Of a DNA stretch of 64,000 nucleotides, positions 58,601 through 64,000 are shown one piece after another (within the stretch, counting starts at the first letter, position 1; each line of letters begins with the position of its first letter). Location: contig OZ024931.1 of NCBI GenBank assembly GCA_964017235.1, positions 105,790,221 through 105,854,220 of the forward strand. Direction: 5' to 3'. The notes below the pieces were generated by a model that saw nothing but the letters and a program-made list of their open reading frames with translations, was not told the DNA's origin and did not search any database. This stretch comes from Sabellastarte sp. h YS-2021 (Eukaryota; Annelida; Polychaeta; Sabellida; Sabellidae). The position numbers were made by a program, and so were the translations under genes.

Positions 58601-61600
58601 AATTCACAACGGTAGACAAGGAAGTTAAAGTAATGACTCAAAACCAGGATGAAGGAATCCACCAGTACCCAGACAATTGGTTGGTCAGAGCTGCATCCCA
58701 CCAAACCTGTCTCCAACACACAGACCCTAGTATCTATCGGTCAGAAATTAGGTTTGGATAGTAAACATTGAAAAATCAGAACTTGAACCAAAACAGATCT
58801 TCAGTTTCGCAGGTTACCAGTTCAACCTCCAGGTGGACCAGAACAGAACTACACCTTCCAAACCACTGGAGGATCCCAGAATCCCTAGAAAAGGTGAAAA
58901 GATCCGCTGGTCTCTCCACCCACATTTGAAATCGTGACTCCAAGGGGCAAATGTCATTCAAGGTCAGCCAATACACACACTCAACCATGCTCTTCAGATC
59001 TTTACAGATGCCTCTGTAGGCTGGGGTACTCACTTAGGAAATCTCACGGCAAGAGGGTCTCGGTTGTGCCAGGAAGCGAGTTGCATATAAACTACCCAGA
59101 TCTTTGACCTTTGGTACATAAACTACCTGGAACAAAGGAAGCAGGTATGAGGTCGGGCCCACTGTGTGTCCTATTGTGGAGAATCTGGTATTCCAGGAAT
59201 AGGTGATTCTCAAGGCCCAACACATTCCAGGCTGGCTGTGTGTGGTAGCAGGCCAGATCATCCAAACAGAGTGAACTCTCCTTCCAGAGGTATTCCAGTT
59301 GGTATGCACCAGGTGGAACCAACCTTAAATAGACCTGTTTGCAACAAGGTTCAACAAAAAATTAGCGTAATTTGTGTCACCAGTTCCAGACTCCCTGGCC
59401 TGTGCAGTGGGTGCACTCATTCTGCCATGGGATAACCTGGACCCCTATGACTTTCTGCCAGTGGCCATTCTGGGCAGAGTTATAGTAAAACTATGGCACT
59501 ACCAGACATGGGGTCAAATGTAAATGCATTTGTATTTAAATGCATTTTAAATACTTTTCGAAAGTATTTGCATTTGAGATTTTCAAATGAAAAGTATTTG
59601 CTAAAAAAATTCAAATACTTTTCAAATACTTTCAAATACATTTTGTAAATACAATATATTCTGCAAGTAAATGAATTTGGTGTTTTTCTTTCTTTTTGCA
59701 AAGCATATAATTTAAGTTATTCTTTTATTGCTATTAATGTTGTGTATTGGTGAGCTCAATTTAGGCTTTTAATAAGTACTTTTAAAAAAGTAATAGGTTA
59801 AAAATATTTGAGCTTGTTTACCTACTAGATATTACTAATATTAATATGCTTATTTGAAGATATTTAGCTGATGAAGAAACATTCTGTCAAAGACTGATTG
59901 ATCTCTCAAAGTGATATTGCCGGACTACTCATGCAGGAGAATCATCCTGATTGCTCCTGGGTGGCCCAACATACCCTGGTTCCGAGATCTGGTAGCTATG
60001 TCAAGCAAATCCCAACGTGCCCAATCTGCTTCCTCAACTATTCAGCCAGATTCCACACAAAATTTTGTTGAACCTAAATCTCCCTGCCTAGCTCCCAGAG
60101 CCTCACCTCTCAAGGAGCAAGGCTTTTCTGAGACAGTGGAAGCATGAATTGAGGCTCCATAAAGAGGCTCATGATCATTTTTACAAAATGGTACCAAAGT
60201 AGTCAGGTGCAATTCAAGGTACCATCTATAAAATCCATAGCCAACTTCCTCCTGTATCTATTCCAGGACAGGAAGTTACAGTACTGTTGATGGTTACAGA
60301 TCAGCCACAGCAGACAAACTGGGAAATTCAGCCATCAGTGTCAGCAAGGATGGAAATCTCACTCGTCTCCTGGATAGTTTCCATAGAGATAGACCTAAAG
60401 GTCGCAGAGGCATCCCCTTGTGGAACCTTTCCCCCGTACTTCACCAGCTTAGAAAAGCTCTCTTTGAACCCCCCCCCCTCCAAGTGGCCTTGAAGCATTT
60501 GACCCTCAAAACTGTCTTTCTTTAAACTCTGGCCATGGTGTATCTGTACCGACACATTCAGCTTTCTTACCAAGAATCAGCTGGCCAAGGAGGGTCCAGA
60601 GAGTTTGGCCCCAGTGGTAATTAACGATCTGGTCCCAACTCTGGATAGATCTGTCAAGGCTGATAGGTCACTATGCCTCATTAGAGTCCTGCGCTACTAT
60701 TTGGATAGAACCTCAAACCTCAAGAAAGAACTACGTGCTGGTCTTTGTCTCCTTCAAGGAAGGCTTTGCCAGCCCAACACAGAGGTTATGTATCAGAGAA
60801 CTTCTGCCACTATCTCATCATGGATCAAACAAACTTTGATCTTATGCCATGAGCTCTCTGATTAGGTGGCTATCACCCTGCATCAGGTTAAAGCCCATGA
60901 TGTGAGGGCCTTTGCTGCTTCTAAGGCCTTTAATTCGGGAGTTTCCTTAGATTGGTTATTATCAGTGTGTCAATGGAAATCAGATAACATCTTCACACAG
61001 TTTTACCTGAAGGATGTGGCCTGAACTGATTCAGAGCTGTTTTATCTGGACCCTGTGGAGGCTGCCCAGCTAAAAGATCACATCTGTAAGGTGCAGCCTA
61101 AACTGGTCTTACTGGTGGAGACACAGGACATCTTTTTTTGACATATGGCGAGGCCAGCCAGCAACGGCAATATAGCTAATTGTTCATTATGTATTATCTT
61201 ATAAAAATATAATTTACCTATTGAATTAGCAAGTTGGCTGTTTTACTATGAAATTAAAAATGTTTTACTGTTTGCGACCTCTAGGTTTGGCAAGGGAGTG
61301 GCTGAAAACATAGTCTCGCTGGTATCTGCCTGGCCAACACAGAGATTATGTATCAGAGAACTTATCCAAGACAGACACATCCAGAATGTTCTGCATACTG
61401 GTTAGTACACAACTGATAATATTAAGTTCTCAGTAGAGTGCTTTCCACAGTAATTAAGTATCGCTACAACACAAAGTAAGATTGCTGCCACAGCTGTTTC
61501 TTTGAAAATAAGAGACTTTTTTGTTCTTGCAAACTGTAGCTAGTTGTCAGGTGCAGTAGGTTGAATCTCTTTATGGGGTGATTTGTTAAAACAGATATAC

Positions 61601-63175
61601 ATGTCCTCTATATGTAAATTTTTACATTTGACCTTAAGGCTCTTCATTCAAGGTCATCTATATGGTGAGAAAGTAGTCCACAAAGCCAATTTTGTCAAGC
61701 TTAAGGGTTTGGAAAGAGAATCAGAATGTCTTGAATTCCTAATTGTATGACAAAGCCTTTGTTGTCAATCCAGGTGATTGAATATTTCCATTGTCCAGTA
61801 TCCGCAGTGTTGGACTGGTGATAAGATCCTAATTTTAGTTCCTAGCAATAGCATCTTTGTATATACTATTTGTATTTCTTTAGGGGCAAAGCCCAGTCTG
61901 CTGTCCCTCATTGTGGAAGGTTTGCTGTCTTTACAGTCGAGTAGCCGACTGAAGATTGTGGATTTTACAGGTGTCTTAGCTCCAAGTATGTCTGAATATT
62001 TAGCATAAATTAATTTATTTGCATATATATTTTATTATATTATTCATTTATAATAGATTTATTACAGTAAATTGGTAAAATTATTCAGCTTATATTAAAA
62101 CATACACCATTTTCACAAGATTAACTTCATAAATCTCATCAAAACTTAAATTCTGCAGGGATGAGGTCTCGAAATATTTTACACTTTGCCTTATTTGTCA
62201 AAATTAGATTTATAGAGCTACGTAGAGATCTGTTTGTAAACTCATTGTAGAACTGAAATAAAACAAAAATAAAACTTGGAAAAGTGTAAATTTCAGTGAA
62301 AAGTTTTTTTTTGTACAAGTTTAAATAAAGTGGGACAAATATGTTAACAAGAGTGAAACTGTTGCATATAATCAGGTTTATTTGAGCTGCCAGTGTTGTC
62401 ACTCACTGATGTAGAACTGCATGCAAAGGAAGTGCAGGAAGCAGTGGAAGACAAGTGCCGTAAGGAACACAATTCTCAACATGTCAGAACAAAATACCAT
62501 CTTCCAGAAGTGTTTGTCTATTCAGTGGAAAACTTACTGTCTTTCGTAATGAAAAAATACTTAAAAAGTATCAAAATAAAAATTAAGCTTTTGCTTTGTA
62601 GACAAAATAAATTGTGTTTTATGTGACCAGAAAAGATGATCAGTGTTAAGTTTATTTTCATTGTCTTTTTTTTTCAATTTTTATATTATTTGATCATTAT
62701 CAACCTTTCAGATGCAAACTCCGATTGTCTAATATTTTATGTGATACCATGTCAATTGTAGGTGAAAATGCCATCTGACTGTGCTAATTTATGTTAAAAA
62801 TAATTATATTGCATTGAACTGATTTGAAATCCTGTAACACATGACATCTGTAAGGTGCGTGGGTGTAATCACAATTAGCACATTGTAAGGTGGATAACTT
62901 CATTGGCTATATCATTATCTGTATTTGTATTTATCCAGATATACACTTGAGAATATACACCAGCGGATTCATTTTGTGCATAATCTTGTTGAATCAATTC
63001 ACGAATAAATCTATAAAAACTTTTTTGTATGCCCTATTGATCTGCTGTGTTTTTCTGTCATCTTCAACAGGTACATTTCTTGGTGATGAAGATGAAGCCA
63101 ATCTCAAATCTGTGTTACAGTGGAAGATATCAGAATTAGTTGAAAAGAAACCACATACAGACTTTCATGCAACAG
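55584..63175 (+). CDS. Multi-exon leucine-rich-repeat gene, LRRC14/PRAME-like (N-terminal part)
   Basis: Five candidate exons: 55584-55696, 61285-61400, 61884-61985, 62394-62567 and 63071-63175; the gene continues past the window. The first four join in phase (2-base, 1-base and 1-base split codons) with GT-AG ends. The predicted start reads MCMEELLFSN, LPLLPVTIHMALFSEAALML, then W54 in VSAWPTQRL, and RLKIVDFTG at 98-106. LRRC14 and PRAME proteins have the same order near their N-termini: an LP...LF..A motif, then a V..WP motif with Trp near 54, then a RRLKVLDLTG-like strand before the LRRs. Such proteins act as leucine-rich scaffolds, and some are cullin-ubiquitin-ligase receptors; the role here is inferred. 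Intron 1 is 5.6 kb, 4.8 kb of it a DIRS element in the same orientation. Exon 4's donor and exon 5 are the least certain parts. Confidence 0.6.
56357..56444 (+). repeat. DIRS left inverted terminal repeat
   Basis: GGACAATTAGCTATACTGCC, AATGTCAGAAAAAGACATC and CTGTCTCCACC match, reversed, 61114-61198 with scattered mismatches and small gaps. Confidence 0.8.
56633..58200 (+). pseudogene. DIRS gag-like ORF1 remnant
   Basis: It starts with a Cys motif matching the copy at 1-2035: CARC, nine residues, C, five residues, C-K-F-C, then VLTTDPKIATPSYKLKN (56680-56790). Later blocks keep order: LKALDQKWSRK (56958-56990), GIRSYMG (57387-57410), SYICNQATGFNRFLTSVQDN (57604-57663), AMQHLSDFAFVT (57798-57833) and, after a 202-bp insertion, RRDAYLDHLRSS (58047-58082). 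Frameshifts and stops separate the blocks. Confidence 0.7.
57835..58036. mobile_element. 202-bp insertion with G- and C-runs in the DIRS gag
   Basis: CAGGGGCAGATCC...CGATCCGCTAGTGC interrupts the gag frame between VT and the RRDAYL block. ATG stands on both sides, too short to prove a target duplication. The interior has GGGGGGCATGCCCCCC and an 18-20-base C-run. Confidence 0.55.
58440..59500 (+). pseudogene. DIRS reverse transcriptase and RNase H remnant
   Basis: RT start remains as KSQGFFKKLF (58491-58520). About 60 bp lie between it and the metal-binding motif region, where the family needs some 250, so the part of the palm with the first catalytic Asp is missing. The motif that should read YLDD is YPDN (IHQYPDNWLVR, 58666-58698). 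RNase H follows as IFTDASVGWGTHLGNLTARG (58990-59049), keeping the first catalytic Asp, with a stop soon after. The end of the domain reads near 59403-59500. Confidence 0.65.
59505..59915. mobile_element. AT-rich insertion in the DIRS element
   Basis: The DIRS frame breaks after VKLWHYQTW and resumes at LPDYSCRRIILIAPGWPN (59920). Between lie palindromic AAATACTTTTC/GAAAAGTATTT words repeated several times (59540-59650) and AT-rich sequence. No coding. Confidence 0.5.
59918..61141 (+). pseudogene. DIRS tyrosine recombinase remnant
   Basis: Blocks in order: SCRRIILIAPGWPNIPWFRD (59929-59988), NLTRLLDSFHRDRPKGRRGI (60354-60413), ALKHLTLKTVFL (60491-60526), ADRSLCLIRVLRYYLDRT (60659-60712), TISSWIKQTLILCHELSD (60809-60862), then HDVRAFAASKAF with the HxxR catalytic pair (60896-60931) and FTQFYLKDVA with the expected nucleophile Tyr (60993-61022). 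Stops at 60863-60865 and 61021-61023 and frameshifts break it. Bases 60765-60803 are foreign to the family and match host exon 2. Confidence 0.75.
61114..61198 (-). repeat. DIRS right inverted terminal repeat
   Basis: GGTGGAGACACAGGACATC, then TTTTTTTGACATAT and GCAATATAGCTAATTGTTC mirror the left repeat. It overlaps the last codons of the recombinase remnant. Confidence 0.8.
61285..61400 (+). CDS. LRRC14/PRAME-like gene, exon 2 (WP motif)
   Basis: Acceptor TTTGCGACCTCTAG (ends 61284), donor GTTAGT (61401). The AG left from exon 1 plus the first G makes Arg; the frame then reads FGKGVAENIVSLVSAWPTQR. Bases 61325-61363 are nearly copied inside the DIRS element at 60765-60803. Confidence 0.65.
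61884..61985 (+). CDS. LRRC14/PRAME-like gene, exon 3
   Basis: Acceptor TGTATTTCTTTAG (ends 61883), donor GTATGT (61986). In phase it reads AKPSLLSLIVEGLLSLQSSS, then RLKIVDFTGVLAP, the strand that precedes the leucine-rich repeats in this family. Confidence 0.65.
62139..62252 (-). CDS. Candidate antisense terminal exon inside intron 3
   Basis: On the minus strand a strong acceptor (TTTTTGTTTTATTTCAG) precedes FYNEFTNRSLRSSINLILTN, then KAKCKIFRDLIPAEFKF and TGA at 62139-62141. It lies between exons 3 and 4 of the plus-strand LRRC14/PRAME-like gene. The protein-like composition and acceptor are the only support; no partner exon and no recognised family. Confidence 0.3.
   Translation of the reverse strand, partial: FYNEFTNRSLRSSINLILTNKAKCKIFRDLIPAEFKF
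62394..62567 (+). CDS. LRRC14/PRAME-like gene, exon 4
   Basis: Acceptor GAGCTGCCAG ends at 62393; the split codon gives Met. It reads LSLTDVELHAKEVQEAVEDK and later LPEVFVYSVENLLSFVMKKY, resembling the VEVFVD-type strand of the family. The donor GTATCA at 62568 was chosen because it fits the phase of exon 5; other GTs exist. Confidence 0.5.
63071..63175 (+). CDS. LRRC14/PRAME-like gene, candidate exon 5
   Basis: Acceptor TGTCATCTTCAACAG (ends 63070), donor GTATAA (63176). Open in the phase reading TFLGDEDEANLKSVLQWKIS, then ELVEKKPHTDFHAT. Splice sites are good; homology is not evident, so membership rests on phase and position. Confidence 0.4.
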
Positions 63176-64000
63176 GTATAACTAAAATAATGAAATGCAC
63201 AGAAGATGGGGAAAACATGATAGGGTTGCTTAATTCAAATAACAGTTCATTGGCTCACAGTAATCTTTCTGCTGAAGCACTCTTAATCTTGTTTCTTGCT
63301 TACATTTGATTACATGATAGTGACCATCGTTTTAATGCTCTCTGGGGTAAACTATTGTGGCTAACCTTCAACCATACCTTCCTAGCTATGATAGTTGCTT
63401 GTATTAATCAGTTCCACTTTTATTAACAATACCTTATGTGAAGGGCCATTCCTTTTAAATTTATCTCAAGTCAAGTCTATTTTGAGCAATTTAATGGTAG
63501 TGGAACATTCTCCTAGCTAAACTCTGGTGCTAAACTAGCCTTAGAAGCAAGGCTAATAACTGAACTATTCTCAATATTTTCTTCGTGATACTTCTTCTTT
63601 TCCCTGTCTTTCTTTTTTTTTTTGCCAGTAAGATGATATATTTCTGGATTGGCATTTAAAAAGTAAATATAAATGGAACCAGAGCTAGTTTGACAAGCCT
63701 TTTCTTGGAGTCGTATTTATCTGGATGCATGCTAGTGCCTACTGGTCAACAGTGGAAAATATTCACCAAGTTGTATGACTGTCTTCTTCCCTATTTTCAA
63801 CCACCTGTTGTGATATGACTTGTCTACTGGGCTGAAAACAATGTCAGGGGCAAATAGATCATAGCAAAACAAACAGTAATAATATATTGAAGGAAAATGG
63901 TGGCCCATTATCATACTCATTATCAGGTTTGTTAGTTTCCATAATAGCTTTTGTAATATCCAGGTTACCCAATACCAAAAGCTATTGTGGAATTATAGTA
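63176..64000. other. Right edge, probably intron of the LRRC14/PRAME-like gene
   Basis: No further exon recognised. 63735-63830 (GTGCCTACTGGTCAACAGTG, CCACCTGTTGTGATATGAC) resembles a decayed SINE body. Confidence 0.4.

Larger units (their letters stand above)
56357..61198 (+). mobile_element. Full-length but dead DIRS-like retrotransposon in intron 1
   Basis: Inverted terminal repeats of about 85 bp (56357-56444 and 61114-61198) bracket, in order, gag-like, RT, RNase H and tyrosine-recombinase remains. DIRS elements insert through a tyrosine recombinase and so lack LTRs and an integrase; the order and ends seen here fit. Many stops, frameshifts, a missing RT segment and two insertions (57835-58036 and about 59505-59915) show it is long dead. 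Confidence 0.8.

Overview
The window looks like nuclear DNA of a marine bivalve mollusc. It is AT-rich and intron-bearing, has almost no long open frames, and is filled with satellite-carrying non-autonomous elements of the Pearl/HINE type, tRNA-derived SINEs, TA-flanked MITEs and DIRS retrotransposons. The organism is inferred from this mix; nothing in the sequence fixes the species.

Layout. 1-2035 (minus) is the gag side of a DIRS-like retrotransposon cut by the window edge. 2053-13560 is a pile of satellite-bearing elements: two long arrays of a ~170-bp unit, a near-perfect 836-bp tandem duplication and a ~140-bp array. 13.6-18.2 kb is mostly old dispersed repeat, with two minus-strand exons of a Lys/Arg-rich host protein. 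18.3-24.4 kb holds a ~157-bp array with inverted units and poly-G/C runs, then two elements that abut exactly at 23429/23430. 24.6-26.8 kb contains nested transposons. 26.8-31.9 kb is quiet apart from SINEs and one possible minus-strand terminal exon. 31.9-40.0 kb is a cluster of TA-flanked inverted-repeat elements. 41.3-46.5 kb is one minus-oriented element with a GATC-palindrome array, split by a 2.4-kb hAT-like element that carries a perfect 8-bp target duplication.

Host genes. The clearest is OXLD1 (47489-47927, plus): a mitochondrial-type N-terminus, then the Oxidoreductase-like motif CCMSGCSTCVW. From 55.58 kb to beyond 63.1 kb lies a multi-exon plus-strand gene resembling the LRRC14/PRAME leucine-rich family. 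Its first four exons join in phase. Its first intron holds a full-length but dead DIRS element (56357-61198) with inverted terminal repeats and recognisable gag, RT, RNase H and tyrosine-recombinase remains. Inside that recombinase remnant is a ~39-bp stretch nearly identical to the gene's own exon 2.

No complete autonomous transposon was found. The most unusual signals are: (1) a shared architecture (AACTAGA start, internal satellite, 3' GC-rich hairpin) linking otherwise unrelated satellites, which suggests one mobilising machinery; (2) a 170-bp satellite unit built from three consecutive palindromes, one being ATGGCCGCCAT, a motif that recurs in the other satellite families; (3) the exon fragment inside the DIRS element; (4) a nested MITE whose pre-insertion site survives in a second copy of its host element. 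All alignments were made by eye.
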